Shown here: piece after piece, positions 1-10,850 of the stretch
Layout of the letters: the number at the start of each line of letters is the position of its first letter
Position numbering within the stretch: the first letter of the stretch is position 1
Assembly (NCBI GenBank): GCA_033439265.1
Contig: JAVTVX010000027.1
Span: 2,805,001 to 2,869,000 of the forward strand
DNA from: Dillenia suffruticosa
Lineage: Eukaryota > Streptophyta > Magnoliopsida > Dilleniales > Dilleniaceae
Reading direction: 5' to 3'
DNA: 64,000 nt
Program-made: the position numbers and the translations under genes
The notes under the pieces: generated by a model
Told to the model about the DNA's origin: nothing
The model's database searches: none
The model's input: only the letters and a program-made list of their open reading frames with translations

Positions 1-336
1 AGGGCAGCCCCAGAAATTCCATCAAGCTGATTGTAAGCTGCAAGAATTGCGACTACATGCAATATGCTGTTTTCCTCTTTGTCAACATTAGTAGCTACAA
101 ATGGCTTCTTAGTAGTCATTGTATACAATAGGCTCAAGACTTTGTCTTGGTGCCTAAGAGTTGCATGTTGTATTACACTACCACCATTAGGATTGTTGAG
201 ATCCATGGCTTCAGCCTAGAATTTCCTGACCTTGATGACCAACCCAATAATACCATTTGAAGCAGCATCAGAAATGGCAGGAAGAAATTCGATTTGATTG
301 AGCCGTTGAGGGTCCAAAACCAGCAACTCTAGGCAT
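1..336 (-). pseudogene. Ankyrin-PGG gene fragment (exon-6 type), unit 1
   Basis: Reading the minus strand gives the stretch that precedes the PGG exon in ankyrin-PGG proteins, ending in a form of the conserved ALQMQRGLQWYK block just off the left edge. It is near-identical to the better preserved copy at 23024-23407. Relative to that copy it has an in-frame stop in the FYAEA stretch (TAG for TAC) and a one-base insertion near 285, so it cannot be translated through. It lacks a short tandem duplication seen in the other copy near 23130-23175. The matching PGG exon should lie left of the window. Confidence 0.75.
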
Positions 337-867
337 ATGCTAGGGCTTCAACATGCTTCAACTTTGTGTCCTATCTATGCTTAAATCATGAAATTTTAAT
401 TTAAACTAAAACATAAATTTTATCATTCTTCATGAAAATGATATAAAAAAATTTATGAAAATAATGAAATTTCCATAGCCAAAGAATCCAATTAGCTCCA
501 TGATGCTCACAGGATATAGATCTCACTATGGATTGAGCGAACTCAACACAAACTAAACAGTAGTCTCAAACTAGATATAGAATTGGCTACATCAACTATA
601 TCATGCTTAGAGAAGAGAAACAAGTTGGACAAGCCCTTTTGTCATTCCAATCATCTCGAGCTATGATTGTAGCGTCTACTCTTCTTATTGCAACTAAGAA
701 AATCCAAGGGAAAAGGGGCAATACAATGATTAGAAGGCTCCTATTTCATTTCATATATAAAGGAAGCTATAATCGTTTGAGGTATTTAATTTTGGCTGCG
801 GTCCTCAAAAAATGGGTAACACCATCCCTCTTGTGAAAAGGATCCAACTAAACATTTCATTTGTAGG
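337..867. other. Non-coding spacer shared by the duplicated units
   Basis: This AT-rich stretch is repeated almost unchanged at 23420-23848 and 24702-24825, the second copy being split by an 860-bp insertion. A 77-codon open frame on the plus strand at 603-836 resembles no family I know. A shorter version of its start (from about 478) recurs at 15138. I see no gene in it. Confidence 0.6.
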
Positions 868-1345
868 GTCGAGAATATCGTAGAGCCAAAGTTCATAAAA
901 TCAAGAGATAATGAAGGCAAAACACCAAGTGACTCATCCACCATGTAGCCTAAGAACTTGATTAAGGAAGGCGAGAAATGGATGAAAGACAAAAGTACGC
1001 ATGTGGCTGCTCTTATTGCCAGAACATTTAAGATTTCCAAGCGGTGATAACCAAAACTCATGTATGCCTGTGATCTGGATCACACATGTCCACCCCCTTT
1101 TGATATTCATTATAGTAGATGCAATCTCTCTCTCCTCTTCTACGGAATCCCTACTAAGACGATTTTCTCAAGTCACTTCCGAACAAGATAATAGCATTCT
1201 GTGCAATGATCCATGCAAATGCTTCAAGAAACAATAGGTATGGTTGTTTTACCTTTTTTTTTTGCTGCTACCATTATTATTGCCCGATTTGCTTGTTCTT
1301 TCAATGCATAGGCCTAGCACTTTTTAACGAGAAAAGATTGAAAAG
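868..1345 (+). pseudogene. PGG-domain exon remnant, opposite strand
   Basis: The plus strand reads like the last exon of the ankyrin-PGG genes: NIVEPKF, then an EGKTPSD block, then NLIKEGEKWMKD, which match IVEPKF, EGRTPRD and NLVKEGEKWMKD of the intact genes. Stop codons follow the EGKTPSD block and interrupt the GGNDQN region, and the frame is lost downstream. A final FNEKR matches the FNKKR end of the family. The orientation is opposite to the intact genes. The duplicate is at 24830-25300 and a third, internally deleted copy lies at 15138-15510. Confidence 0.7.
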
Positions 1346-1361
1346 AAATTTCTATTACAAC

Positions 1362-2990
1362 AACAACAATAACAATAATCTGAACCTTAATCCCAAATTC
1401 TGAAGTTGAACATTTGATAAACAAATATAAAATAGAAGAAAAAAACATAAATTTAAGTTTGAAAACAAAAATAAAGAAAATAACATTAAAAAAATAAATT
1501 ATCTATAAAAACTTAAAATAATAAGAGAGAGAATTTAATTGTTTCAGATTTTCATACGTCACTCATTCCTATTTAAAATTATCTTTTCAACTAAATTCTT
1601 GACACTCATATTTTTACAGATAATTTGCATCCAGTTTTCAACTTATCTCGACGTTTCATAAAATCTCCTACATTTAAAGTGTCGTTTCTCCTATATGATG
1701 CATTTTTGGGTCTTTGTTGTACATGTTCAAATCATTTCAAACGATACTCTCATATTTATCCACAATTGAACCCACAATTGAATTCACTCCTAATTTCGTA
1801 TGTATTTTTTCATTTTTAATTCTATATTTTCTAGTTTTACTATACATCCATCTAAATATTTTCGTTTCAATTACAATTATTTTATACTCTTGTTATTGTT
1901 TAATAGTTTAACACTTGGTACCATACAATAATGTAAATTTTATTACAATTCTATAAAACTTTCCATTCAATTGCAATGGTATCGTGCAATTGCAAAAAAC
2001 TCCAAATGCACTTCTTCCTTTTATCCAACCCGTTTAAATCCTATGATTCACATTTTCATCTATGTTACTATCATTTTGAATGATAGATCCAAAATATCTA
2101 AAACGTTCACTTTTTTGTACGTCCTATTCTTGAAACTTAATCGTTTTCTCATCATTCTAATAGTTATCATTAAATGTATATTGTATATATTCAATTTTTG
2201 ACTAACTCAACCTAAATTCTCTAAATTCTAGTATCTCTTCATTACTCCAATTTAGCACTAATTTCTTCTTTAATTTCATCGGTCAGCATTATATTATCCA
2301 CAAAAAACATACACCATGGTATTTCATATTATATACTATTTATGATTTCATCTATTACTATTGTAAAAAGGATGAGCCTTAATACCGAATTTTAGTGAAA
2401 CTCAATGTTAATTGAGAAATTATCACTTTAACCCCGTAAGCTTTCACATTGATAACAGTTCTATCATACATACCTTTGATGACATTAATATATCTCAAGT
2501 AGATCTCATTTTTTGTCAACGCCCACTACAATGTCTCTAAAAATCCTATCATATACTTTTGATAGATCAATGAATACCATATGTAAATCTCTTTTCTGTT
2601 CTCTAAACGTCTCCATTAAATATCTTAACAAGTGAATGATTTCGGTGATAAATTTTCCTAACATGAATCTAAATTGATTTTAAGACACACTTACCTCCGA
2701 TCTCAATTTATACTCCATTACTCTCTCCCACAACTTCATAGTATGACTCATAAATTTAATTTTTCTGTAACTGAAACAATCTTGTATGTCTCCTTTATTT
2801 TTATATAGTGGTACAAGTGTACTCTCCCTCCATACTTGGTATATTTTCTTGATTTATCATAATTTGTTAAAAAAATCCGTTAACATTTCAATCCTCACTT
2901 TACCCAAACACTTCCACACCTCGATAGGGATGTCATCGAGTCCTATAGCTTTATTATTTTTCATAAGAACCATGAAATTTTTCTATTAAT
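1362..2990 (-). mobile_element. RTE-type LINE fragment, reverse-transcriptase part
   Basis: The minus strand reads as a plant RTE-clade LINE. DDIPIEVWKCLGKVRIEMLT lies near 2870-2950, the finger block FIDLSKVYDRI near 2545-2580, and a degenerate catalytic box FVDNIMLTD (from F-A-D-D) near 2280-2320. The 3' end is a (TTG)n-like tail, seen on the plus strand as CAA repeats at about 1362-1380, typical of the family. The frame is broken many times and the endonuclease half is missing, so it is dead. The same copy recurs at 25335-26960 as part of the segmental duplication. Confidence 0.8.
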
Positions 2991-3174
2991 TAAGAAAAAG
3001 AAAATTCTATGCCCATGGGTGGAAAAAACATCTCTTCAAGAATGAATATTGAAACAAAGCAAAGAGTGCAAAATGGCAATGGAATGGTTGCCAAAAAAAC
3101 AGGTAAAATAACCCAATGGAAAGGTATTACCACCTGGTAAAAATTTCTAATCGAGTAGCTATACGCCTGAAGGG

Positions 3175-3300
3175 ATGTTGGTTCTAATCATGAAACATGT
3201 GTAATCCATTTTCTAAGAACACTGGCATGCGTATGGATTGGTATTAGCACCTGGGAACCTAAATCCTGCGTTGAACATGATTATAGCAATTACTTGTCTT
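3175..3300 (-). pseudogene. PGG exon scrap
   Basis: On the minus strand about 125 bp align with the middle of the PGG exon, around the first membrane segment and the VPGGNDQN loop, with small indels. It sits directly downstream of the decayed gag-like exon at 3301-3630, as if everything between exon 1 and exon 7 had been deleted. The matching copy lies at about 27180-27300. Confidence 0.6.
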
Positions 3301-3630
3301 TCAACCATTTCTCACCTTCTTTAACCAAACAATGAACAACAATGTGCTAGGCTCTAGAGATTGTGCACTTTGGTACTGAGGTTGCCGTTGCAGTTGTGGC
3401 TGCGGATATTGATGGCAAGTCCATTCCAAGAACCAAAGAAACCGACAAATTTCTGACCAAGCATATTTGGAGCACAGAACAGAGGCCATTTGAGTACATG
3501 CAAAGCTATGGCATTTTCCCGCAATAAGATCCCAACGAACTTGACCCTTCAAATAGGTTTTAGTGTATCTACTCCGTCTCATGTATTTGTCTCCTTTTAG
3601 GGTTTCAGGAACTATTGCATACAGCACCAT
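3301..3630 (-). pseudogene. Decayed copy of the gag-like first exon
   Basis: The minus strand starts with AIVPETLKGDKYMRRSRYTK and continues with YLKGQVRWDLI, a clear relative of the gag-like (DUF4219/UBN2-type) exon 1 of the intact genes at 18689-19709 and 33998-34916. A short Gln/Pro-rich stretch follows. It is shorter than the intact exon, looks broken, and is joined to a PGG scrap rather than to ankyrin exons. A sister copy lies at 27346-27603. Confidence 0.7.
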
Positions 3631-3814
3631 TTGATTTGGCCAACACCGACTGAGAGAATAGCACCAATTGAAGTAAGACTATGTTCTGTAATTTAGTCTT
3701 AATCTGGCAAAGATTGGCGCAAATGACTTTAAATTGAATTCATTAAAACATGAAACCTAGTCAAGTTTAGAAGTCTGAAACAGGATGACTGTGGAAAGGG
3801 TTATGAGCTAAGGT

Positions 3815-4440
3815 TTACCTTCTATCAACGGCGACGACGAAGGGAAACGAACTCCGGCTACAGAACCCACCGCCAACTTCACCAAACTCGATATCTGACA
3901 TCGATCTAGCTCGGACGGCGACAGACAGCGGCGGCTCGAAAGCATTCCGATCGGCTGCTCCGATAGTGCGAATGACAACTAACGGACACGGATCTACATG
4001 ATTTCCGTCGAAATCCAACAGCAAATCTTGCAACAGTTAAGATCCCGCACAGATATAGCTCCGATGAAGACGAAACGGAGCCCATCACCGAGAAGGTTAG
4101 AGAGATCTGAAGTATATTTTTCATAATTACGAGAGATAACACAGATCAACGGCCATAGGCAAGGAGAAGGAAGTAGATAAGAGGAAAAACGGCTTTCCCA
4201 GCTGGGACGGCGATTGTCTGGAAACGATGGGGCTCTACTGTGGTCGGAGAAGGTCACCATGGTGGAAATGTGGCCTCTGCAGCCGAGGAAAGTCGAAAAC
4301 TCGGGGGCGACGACGGCCTGGAACAGGAGGCAGCATAGACGGAGAAAACGAGTAAGAAGAAAGCAATGGTAGTTGTTAGGGACAAACGGCTGAGATCTGA
4401 ACAGGGAACCAAATAGATCCCCCGGCCAAGACTAGGCAAT
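3815..4440 (-). other. GC-rich exon-like segment, unidentified
   Basis: This is a GC-rich island in AT-rich surroundings with several overlapping minus-strand open frames, the longest 88 codons. It ends at about 3819 with a good plant splice-donor context (AAG followed by GTAAAC on the minus strand), so it looks like a 5' leader and first exon that would splice towards the decayed gag-like exon 190 bp downstream. I do not recognise any encoded protein. The duplicate at 27785-28430 keeps the donor but not the frames. It may be a captured first exon and promoter of an unrelated gene. Confidence 0.4.
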
Positions 4441-4489
4441 TGAGAGGGTTGAATCAGAAAATATTATCACATTAGATTTAGCGTCGGTC

Positions 4490-4930
4490 TGACGGTTTTT
4501 TTTTTTTTTTTTCGATTTCGCTTCCTAGATTTTTTTCTTTTTAAAATTAAAATTTTCATAAATAAAAATTTAAAAATTAAGTTTTACGAGAAAAACTCTT
4601 GAGAGAAACTTTTTATTCTTCTTATTTTTTATATGGTAATTTTTTAAGAAATATATTTTTTTATTTCATTTATATTTTTACTTGAAAGATATAAAATTTT
4701 AAATATATTCGTATCATAAATTTATTTACTTTCATATTCTCTCTTTCTCTTTATCTTTAACTTTAACTTTTAATTTTTAAATTTTACTTTTAGTTTAAAA
4801 GCTATCAAATCAGTTTATTTTTAAAATTAAAATTATCAAACAACTCTTAATTTTATTTTAAAAACTATTAATTTCTACTTCCGAAGAAATACAAAATAAT
4901 AAAAAAAAAATTTATCAAACGATCACTTAA
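4490..4930. repeat. AT-rich MITE-like repeat
   Basis: This is a strongly AT-rich block with a poly-T start and an end reading like TTATCAAACGATCACTTA, a wording typical of hAT-type MITE ends. It recurs at 28465-28890 in the duplicated unit and resembles the element at 43672-44107. No coding capacity. The family assignment is weak. Confidence 0.35.
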
Positions 4931-4969
4931 TAATAAACAATCAAGATAAATCCAACATGAAAAAACTTA

Positions 4970-5060
4970 ACAACAACAACAACAACAATCTTAATCCAAA
5001 AAATTAATCAAACCAAGCTCTCAAAACACAATCCCAAAAAGAAAAAAAAAAAACCAATAA
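4970..5060 (-). repeat. RTE-LINE-like 3' tail scraps
   Basis: CAA-repeat tracts followed by a TCTTAATCCAAA-like sequence resemble the 3' tail of the RTE LINE at 1362 in the same orientation. They occur as two short tandem pieces and again near 28930-29060. Only the tail is present. Confidence 0.3.
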
Positions 5061-5172
5061 CAATAACAATGTTAATCTAAAAAATTAATGAAATCAAACT
5101 CTCAAAACACAACCCAAAACATTTAAAATAAGACACAACACAATAATAATAATAAAAACAACAAAAACTACT

Positions 5173-5463
5173 TAATATTTTAGAGTTTTGTACGGATATA
5201 ATATTATTTTTAAATAAAATTTTAAAACAATACTTTTTAAAAAATATTTTCAAATCTAACATTCACATATCGTGATTTGAAGTCATGACATATACTATTC
5301 ATTGAACAGTATCACGAACAGTATATGTCATGACTTCAAACACGATATGGTACTGTATATGTCGTGACTTGAAATTACGACATATGAGTGTTAGATTTGG
5401 AAATATTTTTTGAATGGTATTGTTTTAATTTTTTTTTTTTAGATTAGTTCCAAACAAAGCTCA
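5173..5463. mobile_element. Fold-back (long inverted repeat) MITE-like insertion
   Basis: Two arms, about 5219-5296 and 5320-5430, are imperfect reverse complements. The innermost 21 bp (5276-5296 and 5320-5340) pair perfectly around a 23-nt loop. The duplicate unit near 29085-29092 lacks the whole segment, giving an empty site. Short TTAAT/TCAAT sequences at the joins may be the target duplication. It has no coding capacity, so it would be a non-autonomous element that moved after the segmental duplication. The exact ends are uncertain by about 15 bp. Confidence 0.6.
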
Positions 5464-6282
5464 ATGTTTTGAGTCCCAAAAAAATGAAGAACACTTGATC
5501 TTTTATATATGTATCATATAAACCAAGAAGATTAAAAAAAAAATGATGCGAGAAGGATGTGACAAAAACACTAAATTGAGAAAGATAAGCAACAATAAAT
5601 GACTTTAAATTCAAATCCTTAAAACCATAATGAGAATTAGAAGAGTTTAACATGGTATTAGATGTTCAAGACAGATGTCCCCTAATCGCTAATTAGATTG
5701 CATAACAGAGCTGATCCCAGATTTATTGAAAGAGAAATCAAAAATGATATTTGACCTAGAATTCAAAAAGAAAAAAAAAATTTAGTCCCCTCTCGCTCTC
5801 TAGAATGACCGTAAAACCGATTTGACAACACAAAAACATTCCGAGGTTTCCTTTTTCCTCTCTCTTTTTGTTCTTTTTCATTTACAAAATATATGAACAA
5901 CTCAAACTAAATTTAATCAAATTCAATATAATTATAATATATCAACGATTTATTAAAAGAAAAATTGATCGTATTGAGTCCATTTTTATGTTTGAATTTG
6001 CCCAATTTGTACCCTTTAAAGAATAACAAATATATTTAAGTCCATACTATTTCTTATGAGCAATAAAATCCAAATAAATAAAGAAAACTTTTTATTATCG
6101 GCATTACTCACCAAGATATACTTTTTTATGTGACAACAACACTTGTACTGAGAATATTAAAATCTTAAAAATTATATATTATTATGCATAGTAAAATATA
6201 TATATATATATATATATATTATAAACAGATAAAAAAACCAAGATATACTTTTTAATTTATTATTTGAATTGAGATTACACAC
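5464..6282. other. AT-rich spacer, no gene seen
   Basis: The first part (to about 6070) is shared with 29090-29550, where the piece equivalent to about 5876-6014 is absent. An (AT)n run lies near 6193-6220. No coding or RNA signal is visible. Confidence 0.5.
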
Positions 6283-6306
6283 GAGAGAGAGAGAGAGAGA
6301 GAGAGA
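6283..6306. repeat. (GA)n microsatellite
   Basis: An uninterrupted run of about twelve GA units. Confidence 0.9.
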
Positions 6307-6317
6307 GTGATTGCTAC

Positions 6318-6450
6318 CATGACATATTTTTGTTGTTGAAAATGGTAGGACCATACGTGGAAAGGGCAATCTGAACGAGAAGAGGAAACTGCAACAAAGC
6401 AAAAGGGGTAATGGGAATGCTACCAAAAGCAAAACAATTGGTGTAATATT
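6318..6450 (-). pseudogene. PGG exon 3' tail, first of three in a row
   Basis: The minus strand matches the last membrane segment and C-terminus of the PGG exon (the FALLQFPLL to YGPSIFNKK region of the intact genes). The match stops abruptly upstream. It is followed at 6793 and 7210 by two more copies of the same tail, so the exon end has been locally repeated. Confidence 0.65.
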
Positions 6451-6792
6451 TGAATTGCTAATGACGAATGTTAAACTCTTAAAAAATATACATTATTGAG
6501 CAAAGTAAAAATTAAAAAAAAAAAAACCGTTGTAAACAGAGAAAAAAAAAACACAGAAATACCTCTTTTTTTAATTATTTTATTAAAACTCAAAAGATTT
6601 TTGTAGAAAACGAGAAATTTTGTAAATAAAATTTGAAATTTTATATTAAAAAATTGAATTATAACTCTATAATAATATGTTATTGAAAAATTGCTCAACA
6701 ATGCCCAAAAAGGACATCAAGACGATATTCCTATATAGCTTTAGCTTTAACAGATTCCTATATATACCTACGGAAGTTGGGTATAACATTGC

Positions 6793-6935
6793 TGCGATGA
6801 CACACTTTTCTTGTTGAGAATGCAAGGACCATACGTGGAAAGAGCAATCTGAACAAGAGGAAACTGCACCAAAGCAAAAAGGGTAATGGGAATGCTGTCA
6901 AGCAAAATAATTGGTGTACCAGTTGACTTGCTAAA
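6793..6935 (-). pseudogene. PGG exon 3' tail, second of three
   Basis: Same segment as at 6318-6450 with a small internal deletion in the QIALST region. The orthologous piece in unit 3 is at 30265-30430 and keeps the same spacing to the full PGG exon that follows, so this tail predates the duplication of the units. Confidence 0.65.
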
Positions 6936-7209
6936 GGCGAATATTAAAGTCTTAAAAAGTTACAGTATCATCCAAAGTAAAAAGAGAACAAAAAAAAAAA
7001 AAAAAAACAAAAAAGAAAAAACATTGTTGTACACAGAGGAACACCGAGAAATATTTCTTTTATTATTCATTATTCGAACGTATGGACTAAACCAGATAGA
7101 TTACACATGAATGAGAGAGAGAGAGAGAGAAGAAGCCCATTAGGCGCCAAACAGCTCTCAATTAAAAAAACAACTACAAAAAAATTTGGTACATTAACTA
7201 GAATTGTAA

Positions 7210-7863
7210 CTATGAGCTTATTTTGTAACGCACTTCTCCATACAACAACGGTCTTTTTTTGTTGAAAATGCTAGGACCGTACGTGGAGAGAGCAATCTGA
7301 ACAAGAAGAGGAAACTGCAACAGAGCAAAAAGGCTGATGGGAATGCTACCAAGCAAAATGATTGGTGTAATAACCCAATGAAGCCTTTCATGCTGCATCG
7401 TATAGAGTGTTGCACCGAAGGATATCATCATGGTTGCAATAGAGAAGAAAAGTGTAGACAAGGCAATAATCAATTTGTTGGGTAGAGACTTGAGAAAATC
7501 ATCTTCTGCATAGCGGGTGGTGAGAATACCTAAGAACATTAGTATGGATGTTGTAGAGGAGAAGAGAGAGATTGCAACTGATATGATGAAAACCATGAAT
7601 GGGTTGACCATATCTGATTCCTTTCCTAAGAACACAGGCATGCCCGAGTTTTGGTCATTACCACCCGGAACTGTAAATGCTGCAGTGAACATGATTATGG
7701 CAATGAGAGCAGCCACAACCATACCAAATGTTGCTGTGTCCTTCATCCACTTCTCTCCTTCTTTAACCAAGTTCTCGTGTTGCACAGTAAACAAGTCTCT
7801 CGGGTCCCTTCCCTCAATGTTTCTTGCTTCCTTGAACTTGGGCTCCACAATTTTTTCCACCTC
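7210..7863 (-). pseudogene. Free-standing intact PGG exon (orphan exon 7)
   Basis: One open frame of 216 codons from the ATG at 7860. It has IVEPKFKEARNIEG, the NLVKEGEKWMKDTATFG block, four hydrophobic segments and the VPGGNDQN loop that names the domain. A splice acceptor (ACAATTGTAG) precedes 7863 exactly as in the intact genes. No ankyrin exons follow upstream: homology to unit 3 ends at about 8212 in an L1-type LINE piece. The C-terminus differs from the intact copies (PLLYGEVRYKISS in place of VSW or LPW) because the usual stop region is lost. It is either a dead exon or a short membrane-only PGG protein; nothing here shows expression. Confidence 0.7.
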
Positions 7864-7984
7864 CTACAATTGTATCATTGAAGTTGTAACTTATAATAAT
7901 AATAAAAAAAAAGGTGTTTAAAGCACTGCTACTCTCCATCACCCACATTTCATCATAGTTCTTTTATGACTTTTTTGAATTATA

Positions 7985-8212
7985 AGAAAGATAGAGTAGA
8001 GTATCAAATAGCAACAACAACAACCACCACCACCAAACCTTTATCCCACATAGTGAAATCAACTATATGGATCATCTTACATCATTGTACTCTATTTCGT
8101 ATCACACACTCACCTATATAATTTTTTTTTATATTACAATAATAATCATATTTTTATTCCAGACTAAGGTCAACAATATGAATACTTCTACATTATTGTA
8201 TTCTTTTTACCC
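7985..8212 (-). repeat. RTE-LINE-like 3' end
   Basis: CAACAACAACAACCACCACC followed by a CCTTTATCCCAC-like block and a second related block near 8160 resembles the 3' end of plant RTE LINEs read backwards. It lies in what would be the intron before the PGG exon and is shared with 31560-31745. The duplication ends here. Confidence 0.45.
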
Positions 8213-8470
8213 ATTCAGGATTTCTTATTAGGACCAGGAGGGACTGAAAGCCTTGTATGGAGGATGATCGGACAGTGGTCGCCATGGAAGTAAGGAAGAT
8301 CGATGATACGCATTTCAGGGAAGGAAAGCTTGGCCTTAAGATTCCCCAAAACTCTATCACGCTTGCTTTGCAGAACAATTTTACCTTCTTTTTCTAGTCC
8401 AAGTGAACTTTGGGCCGGGTGAACTACAGTCAATTAGATTACAATCTTTCCTCAGGGTCGCCTGAGTTTT
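8213..8470 (-). mobile_element. L1-type LINE endonuclease fragment
   Basis: On the minus strand, CNLIDCSSPGPKFTWTRKRR and then IIDLPYFHGDHCPIIL match the C-terminal half of the plant L1-type LINE endonuclease, where the GDHCP-like block carries the catalytic Asp-His pair (usually SDHCP). The two motifs are in different frames and nothing else of the LINE is present. It marks the breakpoint where unit 1 loses the remaining exons of its ankyrin gene. Confidence 0.75.
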
Positions 8471-9119
8471 GTGCAGTCCAGGTCTCTCCTTTTTTGGTTT
8501 TGTTTCGGTTGGTTGTTTGTGTTTGTTCTGCACCTCTCTTTCCTGCAAAAAAAAAAAAAAAAGATTACAATCTTTCCACCTATTTCGGAACTTCATCACC
8601 TTTCTTCCAGCTCCTGAAGGGCCCTACATTCATCGAGCTAACTGCTGCATATCATTCCAAAAGCTTATGGTGTTCATGGGGTTGTACATAAACACGTGAT
8701 CCGATGCATGGGGTTGTACCAAATCTCTTCTCCTTCAACAATTCCCCCAGGCAACCCTCTCAAATTTTCCATCAAATTTGAATTTCCTGCATCGGGTCAC
8801 AAATTGTGTTTGTTTTTGTGCAACTTGATGATTCGTTGTTCGTGTATATTGAAGTTGGGAGAGAAATCCTGAGGTACAGTCTAATGGTGTCACATTCTTC
8901 TTTCCGAGATCCGAGATTCAAATTTTGTTATAACGGAGAAAAAAAAGGTTGGGAGAGAGAGAGAGAAATGGTCAAATGTTTTGGTTCGCTTTGTTTACAA
9001 ATTTCATGGACAAATGTCAAGTCAAAAATGAGAGAGAGATAGATATAAAATGAAACAAATCAAAAATGGCCACTAAAGCTTATTTTTGCGCGAATGACGA
9101 AAATAGAGTGCTGGTTTCT
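8471..9119. other. Spacer, nothing recognised
   Basis: Mixed-composition DNA with an A-run near 8548-8562 and GA-rich patches. Short open frames on both strands show no family resemblance that I can see. Confidence 0.5.
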
Positions 9120-10320
9120 ACTTGCAGAGAAGACTCTTAAGTTGCTTAAAGGGGATGATGTTGAAAGCTCCTGTCAATGCCACTGCGTATGGATTTTTCA
9201 AGAGCGATGGGGAGCTCTGCAAAGCGTGGTATTGCTTTGTTTTGATTGAGGCAGAGAAATTCAATCATGATGTCTATGAAATGTTTGCACACAATATTCA
9301 TGATTGCAGCTAAGGAACGACAAACCACATTTTTAACCTTCTTCATGAAGATCCTGAAATTCGATATAAGGCAGGATCTTTCATTTAGCTGCCACATTAG
9401 CTCCTCCGTCTATGCTTGAAAGAATTCCTGGTGCAGCTTGCAGTAGCACAGCGAGAGAGAGAGAGAGAGAGGTTTATGGTTGGTCGACGGTTTCGGCTTT
9501 AGCCCACTTCACTCTTCATCCTTTTTTTATGTTTTTATTTTATTTTTTCCTATAACAAAAAGGAACGCTATTTGTTTTGGGCAAATAATCATTTGCCTGG
9601 TTTCATGAGATCCAAGCATGCTCGGGCTGAACCTTGTTGGACATGGCCATTCAAAAAGTCCCGGAGCCCTCAAAATATTTTAGCCAAGCCAGGATTAGCT
9701 GGACTAATGCACATAACATGTGAGTTTTATTATTATTATTTTTAGTTACGTGATATTTGAAACTGGGATCACGAATTAGAGGAGAGTTTGTAATCACTAA
9801 ACTGCTTTTTTAATACAAACCGAGTTTTAAATGAGAAGGATTATCACAAACACATTTATTTAAGTATTTGGGCCCTAATGGAGCAGGGCTAAACTAGTCC
9901 ACCGAGCCCAGAAAAATGACTGCTGGCTGATTGGGCTGGGACGGGTAGCTCAGCCCCAAGCCGTGCCCATGTCTACTTGCAGGCACTAGGCCTTTTGTTG
10001 CTACCATGAGTCCAACAGCATTCCAATTCTCCTTACCATGCTAAGCTTGCCATCTTTATAATGTACAACGCGTTGTCGCACTTTTCCACGACTTCATGTT
10101 AGGAATCCTTAAATCATTGCCCACCAAGTTAATTCTTATGATTCAGAGTGAAGAAGCAAGGATTTTGACTCTATTAATTATTTGGCAGCATCCAGGTTGC
10201 CACTTCTGCTCTGTTCCAGTTTCCTCTCCTAGTAACGGTCAACAACGTACTGACCAGTATCTTCGAGAGGAAGGAGAAGTAGAAGATCTTCATTTACTTC
10301 TTTCCTAAGTTCCAGCCCTG
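9120..10320 (+). pseudogene. Ankyrin-PGG pseudogene, plus strand
   Basis: Two separated blocks match the ankyrin-PGG family in plus orientation. At 9120-9450, IAAKERQTT, then FNLLHEDPEIRYKAG, then AATLAPPSMLERIPGAA correspond to the exon-6 region (FNLMYEMG and AAMLAPSSQL of the intact genes), with frame changes between the pieces. At 10096-10320, LGILKSLPTKLILMIQ and ALFQFPLLVTVNNVLTSIF match the end of the PGG exon, again in two frames. The roughly 600 bp between hold a GA microsatellite and unrelated AT-rich DNA. The wording is more distant from the intact copies than the other debris, so it is an older or separate family member. Confidence 0.7.
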
Positions 10321-10850
10321 TCTAAGCATGATACTTAGGAATAAACACCTTCATGGTTTGTGTTTTAGGAGCATCTTTGTTCCTAGTGGAAAAAACAAGT
10401 GATAAATAGAAATGGTTGTCGCGAGATTTCCACAAAAGTGGGGTTAAATGATACCAACAAAAGAAACAGTAATTTGTACACATCAAAGACCCTGATTGTT
10501 TTCTGGTATTTTTTATTTCAAGCCACTAGAACGCCAAGCATGTTATGATTTCAGTTCCAGCTAGGAATAAAGACAAAAGCTGTGGAACACAACTTACATG
10601 GACAGGCTTCGAACTTGCAGCTCATGTTCACACAGAGTAGTTTTTGTCATGCTCGATGTTCATATCTACTGGTTCTTAATCCCTAATAAGATCAGAAAAC
10701 AAAGACTTCATCCACACAAGCCTTTCTCAGTCCATCCCTGAAAATGGTTCAAAATGGCAAAAACATTATCACTCAATAACAAAAGCCATTAAACTACCGG
10801 GATTCAAATCTACCACCTGCCAAAATCAAACTGAAGTTTGGGATGAAATC

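Noticed and set aside
603-836. 77-codon plus-strand frame repeated at 23645-23896
   Set aside because: The repetition comes from segmental duplication, the second copy is disrupted by a SINE-bearing insertion, and no domain is recognisable.
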